Below are positions 23,477-32,652 of a stretch of DNA of 64,000 nucleotides, piece by piece. The number at the start of each line of letters is the position of its first letter. Within the stretch, counting starts at the first letter, position 1. A program made the translations under genes and the position numbers. Source of the DNA: Bacillota bacterium (GTDB lineage: Bacteria; Bacillota; Clostridia; Acetivibrionales; JAFADI01); NCBI GenBank assembly GCA_023424965.1, contig JAFADI010000062.1, forward strand, positions 1-64,000, read 5' to 3'. A model generated the notes under the pieces. It saw nothing but the letters and a program-made list of their open reading frames with translations, had not been told where the DNA came from and did not search any database.

Positions 23477-24554
23477 AGTCCAAATAATCCTTTAATTTTT
23501 TACTCCTGCTTGGGTGCCTCAGCTTTCTAAGAGCTTTGGCCTCAATCTGCCGTATTCTCTCCCTGGTTACGTTGAACTCTTTGCCCACCTCTTCAAGGGT
23601 CCTGGCCCTTCCGTCATCCAGACCGAACCTCAGCCGGAGCACCTTTTCCTCTCTTGCCGTGAGAGTATCCAGAACATCGATGAGCTGCTCCTTCAACAAT
23701 GTAAAAGCTGCCGCCTCTGCGGGAGCCGGAGCATCGTCGTCAGGGATGAAGTCTCCCAGATGGCTGTCCTCTTCTTCACCAATGGGAGTCTCAAGGGATA
23801 CGGGCTCCTGGGAAATTTTCATTATTTCCCTGACCTTGTCTACAGACATATTCATTTCCTTGGCAATTTCTTCAGGCAAAGGTTCTCTTCCCAGTTCCTG
23901 AAGCAGCTGCCTGGAAACCCGGATCAGCTTGTTTATGGTTTCCACCATATGAACCGGTATCCTTATGGTTCTGGCCTGGTCGGCGATGGCCCTGGTGATT
24001 GCCTGCCTGATCCACCAGGTAGCTTAGGTGCTGAATTTATAGCCTTTTCTATAGTCGAATTTTTCCACGGCCTTGATCAATCCAAGGTTGCCTTCCTGTA
24101 TCAGGTCAAGGAACAGCATGCCCCTTCCCACATATCTTTTGGCAATGCTGACCACCAGCCTCAGATTTGCCTCTGCAAGCCTTCTTTTGGCTTCGGTGTC
24201 GCCTTTTTCCATCCTTTTGGCCAGTTCTATCTCTTCATCGGCAGATAAAAGGGGTACTTTTCCTATTTCCTTCAAATACATCCGAACCGGATCGTCGATG
24301 CTTATGCCTTCCGGAATGGTCAATTCAAGGTCTTCTTCAGTGAGCTGGATGTCTTCCATTTCGGATTCGATATCTCCAACCACATCAATGCCCATGTTTT
24401 CTACGGTCTCATAAATCTTCTCTATCTGGTCGGGCTCCAGCTCAATTTCTTCAAAAGCATCCATGATTTCCTTATAGGTAAGCATGCCTTTGGACTTGCC
24501 CTTTTCTATGAGATCCTTCAAAACAGCTTTTCTTGCCTCTATATTCGTCTTCAC
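23475..24554 (-). pseudogene. rpoD: Primary sigma factor gene with in-frame TAA at codon 177
   Basis: The 360-codon frame encodes the housekeeping sigma factor. Recognisable are region 1.2 (DDPVRMYLKEIGKVPLL), region 2 (ANLRLVVSIAKRYVGRGM, DLIQEGNLGLIKAVEKFDYR), region 3 (VHMVETINKL) and region 4.2 (EVGKEFNVTRERIRQIEAKA). GTG at 24554 follows GGAGGGG. The frame is uninterrupted except for TAA at 24026-24024, where all relatives have Tyr in KGYKFST-Y-ATWWIRQA. A single TAC-to-TAA change explains it; there is no frameshift. A possible restart ATG lies at 23948 with AAGGA 10 bases before. Without recoding the product would be two fragments. A sequencing error is the simplest explanation. Confidence 0.9.
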
Positions 24555-24585
24555 TTGTTACCCCTCCTTTCTACGAACCTGGTAT

Positions 24586-26379
24586 TCAAATCCTTTTCAT
24601 AACAGTAAGTAAGGTTTTCAACTCTAGCTTTAATTTTTCAACATCTCCCTCTGTCATTTCGCTTTGGCTTTTCAATATCTCAAATATCTCCTGTTTTCTC
24701 TTTGTCAGCTTATAAATTTCTATTCTTTTAATTATATCCAATACTGCCTTATTATTATCATCAAAGTTGCACTGTTTTTGAATCACGGCGGCAAATTCGG
24801 CGGCCGCTCCGGCTTCCAATATGCTGAACAGTTCCCCTTCCACGATCCCTTTGTTTTCTTCCAGCTTCAGGTATACAAGCTCTGCCACCTTCCGGTTGGC
24901 CTCACTCAGAAAGTCTCCGGGAGAAAATCTGCTTTTCACCGTTTTGAACAGAGTGTTATCCGTACACAAAAGGGCCAAAAGGAGCCTTTCCTCCTGCATC
25001 AGCTTTTCATCTTCGCTATCCTTGGGCCTGGCCTTTTCACGCCTTACAGCGCCCTCAATACTTTGCGCCGTATTCCGGAAGCTGTTTTTAGGCCTTGTCC
25101 TCCGGAATATCTCGGACAGGATTGATTCCTCCGAAATACTATATTCCCTGGCCAATTTCTTTACATACATTTCCCTTTCAATGCCGTTTTCAACTTTCAC
25201 CAGCAAATCTGCCAGCTTATTCAGAAAGTTTATTTTCCCTTCGATGGATTCGGTATTGATCTGCTTTTTAAGAATCATTACCTTATATTCAATTAAGGAT
25301 AATGCCTCGTCCATCAGTCCCCGGAATGCATCCGGTCCATTCTTCCTGACGAATTCGTCCGGATCCTTCCCTTCCGGAACAATCAACACTTTCACATGAC
25401 AGCCGATGTCGTTCAGCAGGTCCAGTCCCCGCATGGTTGCGGCTTGTCCCGCAGTGTCGGCATCATAGGATATGATTATTTCTTCGGCATACTTCTTCAA
25501 TATCCTCCCCTGGCTCTCCGTCAATGCGGTTCCCAGGGATGCCACGGTATTTATTATGCCACACTGGTGAAGGGATATGACATCCATATAACCTTCCACG
25601 ATGACCAGTCTTTTTTGACCGGAGGTTTTCGCCAGATTCATGGCATACAGGTTTCTACCCTTGTTGTATACCGGTGTTTCGGGAGAATTCATGTATTTGG
25701 GAAGGGAGTTATCCATAACCCTTCCGCCAAAGCCAATCACATTGCCGCGTATATCGAAAATGGGGAACATGATTCTTCCCCGGAACCTGTCATAGTAACC
25801 GCCGTTCTTATTCCTGAGGATCAAGCCGCTGCTGAAAACCGCCTGTTCATTAAAACCTTTGTCCAGCAAATGCTTGTAAACACCGTCCCAATCCTCCGGT
25901 GAGAAGCCCATGCCAAACCTTCTCAGTGTCTGGTCCCCCAGCCTTCTGTTTTTCAGATACAGTCTGGCTTTTTCACCTGTACTCGAATTCAGTACGTTAA
26001 AAAAATACCTTGCCGCTTCGGTGTTTATCTTGATTATTTCCTGCTTCAGCCTGGCCTTTTCCTGTTCCTCCTGGCTTTCCCCTTCGGGGAGCTGGATTTT
26101 GGCACGGTCCGCAAGAAACTTCACAGCTTCGATAAAGTCCAGGTTTTCGGAATTCATCACAAACTGGATAACATTACCGCCCTTACCGCATCCAAAACAG
26201 TAAAAAATCTGTTTCCCAGGCACTACGCTGAAAGACGGAGTCTTCTCCTTGTGGAAGGGGCAGAGCCCGAAATAATCCTTTCCTTTCTTCTCAAGCTTTA
26301 TGTATTCGGAAATTACATCTACTATGTCATTGTTAATCCTGACTTCTTCAATTATTTCATCGGTATAGAAATTATACAT
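24586..26379 (-). CDS. dnaG: DNA primase
   Basis: DnaG synthesises RNA primers at the replication fork. The 597-residue protein has an N-terminal CHC2 zinc finger (YFGLCPFHKEKTPSFSV, then FYCFGCGKGG). The catalytic core includes GFGGRVMD and the Toprim motifs VIVEGYMDVISLHQCG and ISYDADTAGQAA. The C-terminal helicase-binding region is less conserved. ATG 26379 follows AAAGGATG. It lies about 30 bases upstream of rpoD on the same strand, the usual macromolecular-synthesis operon order. Confidence 0.96.
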   Translation of the reverse strand: MYNFYTDEIIEEVRINNDIVDVISEYIKLEKKGKDYFGLCPFHKEKTPSFSVVPGKQIFYCFGCGKGGNVIQFVMNSENLDFIEAVKFLADRAKIQLPEGESQEEQEKARLKQEIIKINTEAARYFFNVLNSSTGEKARLYLKNRRLGDQTLRRFGMGFSPEDWDGVYKHLLDKGFNEQAVFSSGLILRNKNGGYYDRFRGRIMFPIFDIRGNVIGFGGRVMDNSLPKYMNSPETPVYNKGRNLYAMNLAKTSGQKRLVIVEGYMDVISLHQCGIINTVASLGTALTESQGRILKKYAEEIIISYDADTAGQAATMRGLDLLNDIGCHVKVLIVPEGKDPDEFVRKNGPDAFRGLMDEALSLIEYKVMILKKQINTESIEGKINFLNKLADLLVKVENGIEREMYVKKLAREYSISEESILSEIFRRTRPKNSFRNTAQSIEGAVRREKARPKDSEDEKLMQEERLLLALLCTDNTLFKTVKSRFSPGDFLSEANRKVAELVYLKLEENKGIVEGELFSILEAGAAAEFAAVIQKQCNFDDNNKAVLDIIKRIEIYKLTKRKQEIFEILKSQSEMTEGDVEKLKLELKTLLTVMKRI

Positions 26380-26625
26380 CGATCATCCTTTACTCTCAAA
26401 AGCAAAACCCATTTTTAAATCGTGCAAATGGTCTCTTTTCTAGATAATAATTCTTCGACATATTTGTTAATATTCCTTCTTTTTTTATTAAATAAATATT
26501 TTTTTTAAAATAAAATCCCATCCCCATAGTGATTTTGAGATGAGAAATATCGTTTGCTGCACACATAAAGCTGCTTAATTTAATATATATTATTTCCAAA
26601 ATTTCAATACATCATGATTTATTTG

Positions 26626-26655
26626 CAAAAAAAACACCCCCTCGGAAGGGAGTGT
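26626..26655 (-). terminator. dgt terminator
   Basis: On the minus strand ACACTCCC pairs with GGGGGTGT, followed by eight T residues, three bases past the dgt stop codon. It separates dgt from dnaG-rpoD. Confidence 0.85.
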
Positions 26656-26658
26656 CCA

Positions 26659-27657
26659 TTACAGGCTCCAGGAAGCCGGGATGAATATGTCGTTGAATTT
26701 CTTTACTGCGTAGCGGTCCGTCATCCCAGCGATATAATCGCAAACCACCCTGTCCAGATCAAATTTTTCCAGCATCCCGGCCGCTTCCTCCGGCAGGAGC
26801 TCCGGTGAATTTTTTATATGAAAGTACAATTCCTTGATAATATTGTCCGCCTTTTTCTCTTCCTTTTTTGCGATGGAATCCACATAAACGTGCTTGAACA
26901 TAAAATTTCTCAGTTCTTTTGTGGCCTCGGAAAACTCTTCGCTCATTTTTATCTTGTCTGTTTCCCGGCTGTTTTCAATGATGTTCACGATCATATTGTT
27001 GATTCTGGCACTGGACCTGTCGCCAAGCACACGGACACATTCGGCGGGCAGGTCCCCTTCCGAAATCACACTGCCCCGGATGGCATCTTCGATGTCATGA
27101 TTAATATATGCGATCCTGTCGGCGTATTTGATGATCTGGCCTTCAAGGGTGGCTGCCATGGAATCTCCCGTATGGTTTTTTATTCCGTCCCTTACCTCCC
27201 AGGTCAGGTTCAGGCCTTCTCCCTTCTCCAGCACCTCCACCACACGGATGCTCTGCTCGTTGTGCTTGAAGCCGTGGGGGCAAACCGAGTTCAATACCCT
27301 CTCTCCCGCATGTCCGAAAGGAGTATGGCCCAGGTCATGCCCAAGGGCAATTGCCTCTGTAAGGTCTTCGTTGAGCCTCAGGCTCCTGGCGATGGTCCTG
27401 GCGATCTGGGAAACCTCCAGGGTATGTGTCAGCCTTGTTCTATAATGATCTCCCTCCGGAGAAATGAAAACCTGGGTTTTGTGCTTCAACCGCCGGAAGG
27501 CCTTGGAATAAATAATCCGGTCCCTATCCCTCTGAAAGTCCGTTCTTATGTCGCATTTGTCCTCTTCACGCTGCCTCCCCCTGGAGTCCTTACTAAGCCT
27601 GGCATACGGTGACAGCAGCATTTCCTCCAGGGCTTCCCTTTCCTCCCTAATCCGCAT
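26659..27657 (-). CDS. dgt: dGTPase-like HD-domain triphosphohydrolase
   Basis: This 332-residue product hydrolyses deoxynucleoside triphosphates, classically dGTP to deoxyguanosine and tripolyphosphate. HD-domain metal ligands are visible in RTRLTHTLEVSQIAR, ALGHDLGHTPFGHAGE and, farther on, YADRIAYINHDIED. ATG 27657 follows GGAGGACC; the longer start at 27684 is rejected. Its position just upstream of dnaG-rpoD is common in Clostridia. The true nucleotide specificity cannot be told by eye. Confidence 0.93.
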   Translation of the reverse strand: MRIREEREALEEMLLSPYARLSKDSRGRQREEDKCDIRTDFQRDRDRIIYSKAFRRLKHKTQVFISPEGDHYRTRLTHTLEVSQIARTIARSLRLNEDLTEAIALGHDLGHTPFGHAGERVLNSVCPHGFKHNEQSIRVVEVLEKGEGLNLTWEVRDGIKNHTGDSMAATLEGQIIKYADRIAYINHDIEDAIRGSVISEGDLPAECVRVLGDRSSARINNMIVNIIENSRETDKIKMSEEFSEATKELRNFMFKHVYVDSIAKKEEKKADNIIKELYFHIKNSPELLPEEAAGMLEKFDLDRVVCDYIAGMTDRYAVKKFNDIFIPASWSL

Positions 27658-27759
27658 AACTGGTCCTCCTGCATCAATAAGCATAACCTGTATTTTATTA
27701 CATTATATAGTTTTTATACTTAAAAGGAAAGGCGGCAGGGAATAGAAATAGGATGGGTT

Positions 27760-28068
27760 TTATACTCCCATCATATCGTCCAGTATAAAATGAAGTCCCA
27801 CAGGAGTGACGGTATGTTCGGCCAGTTTTGTCAGCAGGTCCCTGGTATTCTCCATGCAGCAGGAAAAATTTCTGATCAGTTCGCTTTCCAGGCTTCCATT
27901 GCCGTTTCTTTTTACTATTTCTATGCCATAGACCGTTTTCCCCGCCAGCTCGGCCAGTTCGTTCACTTCACTTTCAAGCAGATAGTATTCGAGTTCAAAA
28001 TCACTTGCGGTTCCTGTTGTCTCTTCAGGCAGCATTTCCACTTTTCTTTCCAGATACTTGTTAATCAT
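27760..28068 (-). CDS. DUF6514-like clostridial protein
   Basis: This 102-residue protein has the core ELEYYLLESEV and TVYGIEIVKRNG, followed by a helical region with two adjacent cysteines (IRNFSCCMENTRDLL) and the end PVGLHFILDDMMGV. This matches a small clostridial family that I recall as DUF6514, of unknown function. ATG 28068 is used because AAGGGGG lies 10 bases upstream. It is soluble, with no signal peptide. Confidence 0.6.
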   Translation of the reverse strand: MINKYLERKVEMLPEETTGTASDFELEYYLLESEVNELAELAGKTVYGIEIVKRNGNGSLESELIRNFSCCMENTRDLLTKLAEHTVTPVGLHFILDDMMGV

Positions 28069-28246
28069 ACTATATCTAGCCCCCTTTTCAGAATTTCCAA
28101 GCACATTATACAATATAACCTGTCCCATTCCTATCAAAAGATTTCGTCACAAAACCGGAGGCTTTTAGAATATTCGACAACACCACTGCAGAAAACATGA
28201 AATGCTTAGCTATAAAAGTCGAAGTATGGTTAAAAAAGAGAAAATA

Positions 28247-28274
28247 AAAATACAGGCAATTATACCTGTATTTT
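28247..28274 (-). terminator. Terminator of the HD-GYP gene
   Basis: AATACAGG and CCTGTATT pair around an AT loop, with a T-rich tail on the minus strand, about 30 bases past the stop codon. Confidence 0.75.
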
Positions 28275-28302
28275 ACATTTCGTATAGATACTTCTATTCC
28301 TG

Positions 28303-29340
28303 TCAGAAAAGCTCTATAATTTTAATGCTGCGTTCCTTGGAAAGATCATAAAACTTTTCTCCGGACTTTACCAGGGGTCTTGACACATGCCTGGGATTAA
28401 TATAAATGATCTCTCCGACTTCGTTATTGTTCAACATTACCAGATCTCCGATATAATAAGCCGCGATGTTGGCCAGGAAGGTTGTCACAACCCGGTGGTC
28501 CAGTACGCCGTAAGTACTCTCCTCCATCAGTTCAAAGACCTCGAAAGGAGATTCTTTAGCCCGGTAAGCCTTATTGGACGTCATCGCATCGTATATGTCC
28601 GCCACAGCAATTATTTTCGCAAATTCATGAATTTGATTTCCCATGACCCCGACAGGATAGCCGGAGCCGTCCTCACGTTCATGGTGCATCAGCACGCCAA
28701 AAGCCACGTCCCTGCTTATTTCACTGTTCCCCTCCAATAAGCGGTAACCGTACAGTGCATGCTTTTTCATTTCTTCATATTCGGCAGGAGTCAGCGCGCC
28801 AGGCTTGTTCAACAATTCGGGTGGGATTTTCCCTTTGCCGATGTCGTGCAGCAGTCCCGACTGCAAAAGAAGCTTTACCTTGTCATGGCTGAACTTCAGC
28901 CATTTGCCTATAAGCATGGAAATCAGGGAAACATTTACGCTGTGCGCGTAGGTGTATTCGTCCACACTCCTGATTTGATTGATGCAGCTCACGATATCCC
29001 TGTTTTCATTGATTTTGACAAAAATAGAGTCGGATACGTTATTCACCCTGCCCACATCGATGGTTTTACCCACGGAAATATCATGCAGTACCGTTTTAAC
29101 GACCTCTACGTTTTCATTGTACTGCACCCTGAACACCTCGGAGTTGTTCGATATTATGACATCCTCCGTTTCCAGGTATACCTTTACTTTGTTAATATCC
29201 AGGTTTTTAAGCTTGTTTATAAGGTGGGCATCCAGTATGGTATTCTCTCCCACAATCGTTCCGCCATATTCATTGAAGATGGTTTCCGCCATCTTCATGC
29301 CCGGTTCACTTTCATAAACGTTTACAGTTACTTTTCTCAT
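28303..29340 (-). CDS. HD-GYP domain protein (putative c-di-GMP phosphodiesterase)
   Basis: This 345-residue product has an N-terminal domain of about 110 residues resembling the DUF3391-like modules seen before HD-GYP domains. A full HD-GYP domain follows: TYAHSVNVSLIS, GLLHDIGKGKIPPELLNKPG, HALYGYRLL, and HHEREDGSGYPVG carrying the GYP motif. The C-terminal segment (NEVGEIIYINPRHVSRPLV) is a small beta domain. Such proteins hydrolyse cyclic di-GMP. A diguanylate cyclase is encoded at 45532-46713. ATG 29340 follows CAGGAG. Confidence 0.92.
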   Translation of the reverse strand: MRKVTVNVYESEPGMKMAETIFNEYGGTIVGENTILDAHLINKLKNLDINKVKVYLETEDVIISNNSEVFRVQYNENVEVVKTVLHDISVGKTIDVGRVNNVSDSIFVKINENRDIVSCINQIRSVDEYTYAHSVNVSLISMLIGKWLKFSHDKVKLLLQSGLLHDIGKGKIPPELLNKPGALTPAEYEEMKKHALYGYRLLEGNSEISRDVAFGVLMHHEREDGSGYPVGVMGNQIHEFAKIIAVADIYDAMTSNKAYRAKESPFEVFELMEESTYGVLDHRVVTTFLANIAAYYIGDLVMLNNNEVGEIIYINPRHVSRPLVKSGEKFYDLSKERSIKIIELF

Positions 29341-29430
29341 AAATAACTCCTGGAATCCATAAACTTAATTCACTGTGTCATCCCCGTTGCTTTCCATTGC
29401 AAATCGTCGCCACTCTCTTTACATAAAAAT

Positions 29431-29724
29431 ATTATATCATGAACTCAAAAGGGTTCATGATATAATTGCGCGAGTGCATTTCGGCACCGCCGAAAATCTT
29501 GCACGCGCATTAATTCATATAATAACCGCCATAAGCGTCTCTACGGTTATTATATCATGAATTCTTTTTTTGGGGACAGTCCTCAATTTTTACATTCACG
29601 GCAAAGAAAGTTGAGAACTGTCCCCGTATTAAGTCTGTGCGTTTCGGCGCCAGCCGAAAATTTGGCACGGGCATAAATTCCCGCGCAGTGATATAACATC
29701 TACCTTAGCAGATATTATATCACA
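29431..29724. repeat. Cluster of five hairpins, two similar modules around a GGGGACAG palindrome
   Basis: In order: ATTATATCATGAAC with its inverted copy (29431-29466). Module A: GTGC, TTTCGGC-acc-GCCGAAA, GCAC (29467-29508), then an ATAATAACCG/CGGTTATTAT stem (29519-29555). Then GGGGACAGT-CTCAA with TTGAG-ACTGTCCCC (29572-29624). Module B: GTGC, TTTCGGC-gcca-GCCGAAA, GCAC (29637-29670), then GTGATATAA/TTATATCAC (29688-29723). GGGGACAG palindromes like this often flank Y1-transposase (REP-type) genes, but none is here. This fills the 29341-29860 gap. Confidence 0.7.
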
Positions 29725-29860
29725 TAAATTTTAAAAAGCATAATTTTTACATTTTACCACTGGTAAACATTTTTAATTGAAAGTGGTTATACTTTATGTT
29801 AACATTAGTTAACTGATTTGCTTTTTAACGGATTAAATGAGGTCATTTTAGAAAGGGTGT

Positions 29861-30142
29861 ATGGGGGTAATGCAATCCAATATAGCAAAAAGATTGGAAA
29901 AAATAGTTATTGAGCTGGGAAAGATAAGCACTTTTTCCAGGTCGATAATGAAATACGGTTTCCAGGCCTTCGCTGCCATATTGACTTTAGGTACTTTGAT
30001 GCTGGCGTACAATCAAATTTTTCTGGGCTTTGACCTGTATTTTCAGCTCACGGCAATCAACCTGATAAAAAACAGCTTTATAGTTCTTGCAGAAGTAATT
30101 ATCGGTAGTCTTTTAATCGACTATATCCTAAAAAAAGTTTAA
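29861..30142 (+). CDS. Small membrane protein (about 93 aa)
   Basis: This plus-strand frame has two hydrophobic helices (FAAILTLGTLMLAYNQI and NSFIVLAEVIIGSLLIDYI) after a basic amphipathic N-terminus (SNIAKRLEKIVIELGK). The start may be ATG 29861 (AGAAAGG upstream) or ATG 29870 (GGGGGT upstream). A terminator follows. No family is recognised. The length and two-helix layout are usual for small clostridial membrane proteins. Confidence 0.7.
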   Translation: MGVMQSNIAKRLEKIVIELGKISTFSRSIMKYGFQAFAAILTLGTLMLAYNQIFLGFDLYFQLTAINLIKNSFIVLAEVIIGSLLIDYILKKV

Positions 30143-30143
30143 A

Positions 30144-30170
30144 GCACCCCTACATAAAGGGTGTTTTTTT
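30144..30170 (+). terminator. Terminator of the small membrane protein gene
   Basis: CACCC and GGGTG pair around a short loop followed by seven T residues. Confidence 0.75.
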
Positions 30171-30192
30171 ATGCACTTCCATCCCCGGATTT

Positions 30193-30576
30193 TCAGGCAT
30201 TCTCTCCGTGCTGTTCACCGTCTCTTATTTCGAGGACCCTGTTGCTTTCGTCCACAAAAACCACTTTCGGCTGGAACCCGGCGGCTTCTTTCCTCTCCAT
30301 CATGGCGTAGGATATGATGATAATGATATCGCCAGGCTGAACCAGCCTGGCGGCAGCCCCATTCAGGCATATCATCCCGCCGCCCCGTTCTCCCGGGATG
30401 ACATAGGTCTCAAACCTGCTTCCGTTGTTGTTGTTTACGATCTGCACCTTCTCGTTTTTTACGATGTCTGCAGAATCCATCAGGTCTTCATCGATGGTTA
30501 TGCTGCCGACATAATTCAGATTCGCTTCGGTAACACATGCCCTGTGAATTTTGGACTTCATAAGTGTAATAAACAT
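30193..30576 (-). CDS. panD: Aspartate 1-decarboxylase proenzyme
   Basis: PanD makes beta-alanine from aspartate for pantothenate synthesis. The 127-residue proenzyme has the self-cleavage site Gly-Ser in NLNYVGSITIDEDL; cleavage yields the pyruvoyl cofactor at the serine. Other family features are HRACVTEA at the start, VPGERGGGMICLNGAAARL (quoted in part), and YAMMERKEA. ATG 30576 follows GGAGGTG. It is the last gene of panBCD. Confidence 0.96.
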   Translation of the reverse strand: MFITLMKSKIHRACVTEANLNYVGSITIDEDLMDSADIVKNEKVQIVNNNNGSRFETYVIPGERGGGMICLNGAAARLVQPGDIIIIISYAMMERKEAAGFQPKVVFVDESNRVLEIRDGEQHGENA

Positions 30577-30579
30577 GGT

Positions 30580-31425
30580 TTACACCTCCATTACCACATT
30601 GTCTATCAGTCTGGTTCTTCCGAACCTCACGGCGAGGGCGATGAGAACCTTTCCCTCAATGCGCCGGACTTCGTCCAGGTTTCCGGCATCCACCAGCTCT
30701 ACATAGTCGATGTCGGCAGCTTGCTGGGCACCAATCCTGTCCTTAAGGTACCCAATAACCTTGAGTGGGTCTCTTTCGCCTTTACGGACCATTTCCGCAG
30801 CTTCCGCCAGGGACCGGGAGAGTACCAGGGCCGATTCTCTTTCTTCCCTGCTCAGGTACACATTTCTCGAGCTCATGGCAAGCCCGTCCTTTTCCCTGAT
30901 GATGGGGCACACCACAATTTCAAGGTTCAGGTTCAGGTCTTTTACCATCTTCCCTATCACGATGGCCTGCTGGGCGTCTTTCTGCCCGAAATATGCCCTA
31001 TCCGGCTCTACGAGGTTAAATAATTTGTTCACTACCGTTGTAACGCCTTTAAAATGTCCCGGCCGGGATTTGCCGCAAAGAATACCGGTGATGTCCTCCA
31101 CATCCACATAGGTTTTATAGCCGGAGGGATAAATCTCATCCACTGCCGGCGCAAAAATCACATCCACTCCGGCGTCTTCGGCCATTTTCGAGTCCCTTTC
31201 CATATCCCGCGGATACCTGCTGAAATCCTCCGAAGGTCCAAACTGTGCAGGATTTACGAAAATGCTCATGACGGTAAAGTCATTGTCCCTCTTTGATGCC
31301 TTGACGAGGGAAATATGTCCCTCATGCAGGTATCCCATGGTGGGAACAAAACCGATGGTTTTGCTCCTTTGCTTCTGATCCCTTATTACTGCTTTCAAGT
31401 CGCTTATCCGCTCAACAATTCTCAT
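30580..31425 (-). CDS. panC: Pantothenate synthetase
   Basis: PanC joins pantoate and beta-alanine with ATP. The 281-residue Rossmann-fold ligase shows the ATP motif FVPTMGYLHEGHISLVKAS, then IFVNPAQFGPSEDF, YFGQKDAQQ and the KMSKS-like AMSSRNVYL. ATG 31425 is favoured by GGAGG 6 bases upstream. It overlaps the end of panB by a few bases, so translation is coupled. Confidence 0.97.
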   Translation of the reverse strand: MRIVERISDLKAVIRDQKQRSKTIGFVPTMGYLHEGHISLVKASKRDNDFTVMSIFVNPAQFGPSEDFSRYPRDMERDSKMAEDAGVDVIFAPAVDEIYPSGYKTYVDVEDITGILCGKSRPGHFKGVTTVVNKLFNLVEPDRAYFGQKDAQQAIVIGKMVKDLNLNLEIVVCPIIREKDGLAMSSRNVYLSREERESALVLSRSLAEAAEMVRKGERDPLKVIGYLKDRIGAQQAADIDYVELVDAGNLDEVRRIEGKVLIALAVRFGRTRLIDNVVMEV

Positions 31426-32288
31426 GATATCCTCCACATCCCGTCCCGGAGTTCTTTTTCAAGGGTGAGAACAACTTCATCCTCTACGGAAAAGGAGTTC
31501 TTTTCCGTGGGAAAAAGCTTTCCCGTCACTTCTTCCATATAGCTTCTGACCGCGCTGTCAATGGCCCCTCCCATATCGGCATATTTTTTGGCATGCTTTG
31601 GACTGAAATCTCTGAACAGACCCAGCAGGTCGTGGGTAACCAGTACCTGACCGTCACAGTCGGCGCCGGAGCCTATGCCTATGGTGGGGATGTCAAGCTT
31701 ACTGCTGATAAAGCCTGCCAGCTTGTGGGGAACACATTCCAGGACTATGGCAAATACTCCGGCCTGTTGCAGTGCGAAGGCATCCCTCAGTATTTTTCTG
31801 GCGGTCTCCAGGTCCTTTCCCTGGGCTTTATGTCCGCCGAAGAGGTTAATGGACTGAGGTGTATAGCCGATATGTCCCATTACCGGAATTCCCGAACGGA
31901 CGATTGCCTTCACATCCTCTGTCACTTCCTCCCCGCCTTCCAGCTTGACGGCTTTACAGCCCCCCTCCGTCAGCAGCCTTCCCGCATTCTTCACGCTTTC
32001 ATACTTTCCCAGGTGGTAGGATAGAAAAGGCAGGTCGCCAACAACCAGCGCTTTCTTTGCGCCCCTTACAACCGCTTTTATGTGGTGGAGCATGTCTTCC
32101 ATCGTGACCCTGGTGGTATCTTCATAGCCCAGAACCACCATCCCCAGGGAATCTCCCACCAGGATGGAATCCACCCCTGCTTCATCCAGGATTTTGGCGG
32201 TAGGATAGTCATAGGCCGTGAGCATGGTAATTTTTTGGTTCGTTGCTTTACGCTTTTTAAAATCGCTTACAGTAAATTTCTGCTGCAT
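31422..32288 (-). CDS. panB: 3-methyl-2-oxobutanoate hydroxymethyltransferase
   Basis: PanB makes ketopantoate from ketoisovalerate and methylene-tetrahydrofolate. The 288-residue TIM barrel has DSILVGDSLGMVVLG (quoted in part), VKLEGGEEV, MGHIGYTPQS, and GIGSGADCDGQVLV. The start is ATG 32288 after GGAGGTAATG. It heads the panBCD operon; the unusual 364-base leader region is described separately. Confidence 0.97.
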   Translation of the reverse strand: MQQKFTVSDFKKRKATNQKITMLTAYDYPTAKILDEAGVDSILVGDSLGMVVLGYEDTTRVTMEDMLHHIKAVVRGAKKALVVGDLPFLSYHLGKYESVKNAGRLLTEGGCKAVKLEGGEEVTEDVKAIVRSGIPVMGHIGYTPQSINLFGGHKAQGKDLETARKILRDAFALQQAGVFAIVLECVPHKLAGFISSKLDIPTIGIGSGADCDGQVLVTHDLLGLFRDFSPKHAKKYADMGGAIDSAVRSYMEEVTGKLFPTEKNSFSVEDEVVLTLEKELRDGMWRIS

Positions 32289-32652
32289 TTACATTACCTC
32301 CCTGCGGATACGGATAAGGGCATAAAGGCATAATTCCCTTAACATTAAAATAAGGCTGACCCGGTCAAGGGACAGCCTGTGTAAAATGCATAAACAGCGG
32401 GGACTTCAAATATTGCTTTCTGTGTGGCAGCAGCAATGTTTTACCATCCCGATCATATGCTCGATTGTGGCCTGTCCCTGTCCTTACGGATCAAAGCAGT
32501 ATGGAAAATCAAGTTCAAACGTCCAACGTGCAGTCCTACAAGATACCGCCGTTCTATTTAAAGAATATCACATGTGCGCATCCCAGGCAACAGTTTATCC
32601 AAATAAAAGATACCGGAGCTTGTCCGGTATCTTCAAAAATTTCCTGTTATCT
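32289..32652 (-). promoter_or_regulatory. Long leader region before panB with hairpins
   Basis: The gap between secF and panB holds the secF terminator (32607-32633) and, 60 bases before panB, the hairpin AGGCTGTCCC/GGGTCAGCCT (32353-32378) followed on the minus strand by TATTTTAATG. The latter has the form of an attenuator in the panB transcript. I could not assign it to the pan RNA motif or another known class. Confidence 0.4.
32607..32633 (-). terminator. secDF operon terminator
   Basis: AAGATACCGGA and TCCGGTATCTT form a perfect 11-bp stem, with TTTATTT following on the minus strand. Confidence 0.85.

Noticed and set aside
23475..24554. Frameshift as the cause of split rpoD
   Set aside because: Both halves are in the same frame and the residues on either side of the stop match the family exactly, so it is a substitution, not an indel.
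26396..26599. 67-residue frame before dnaG
   Set aside because: AT-rich intergenic DNA, no good ribosome binding site; more likely promoter region of dnaG-rpoD.
29431..29724. CRISPR array or transposon with transposase
   Set aside because: The repeats are not evenly spaced direct repeats, and no transposase or cas gene is nearby.
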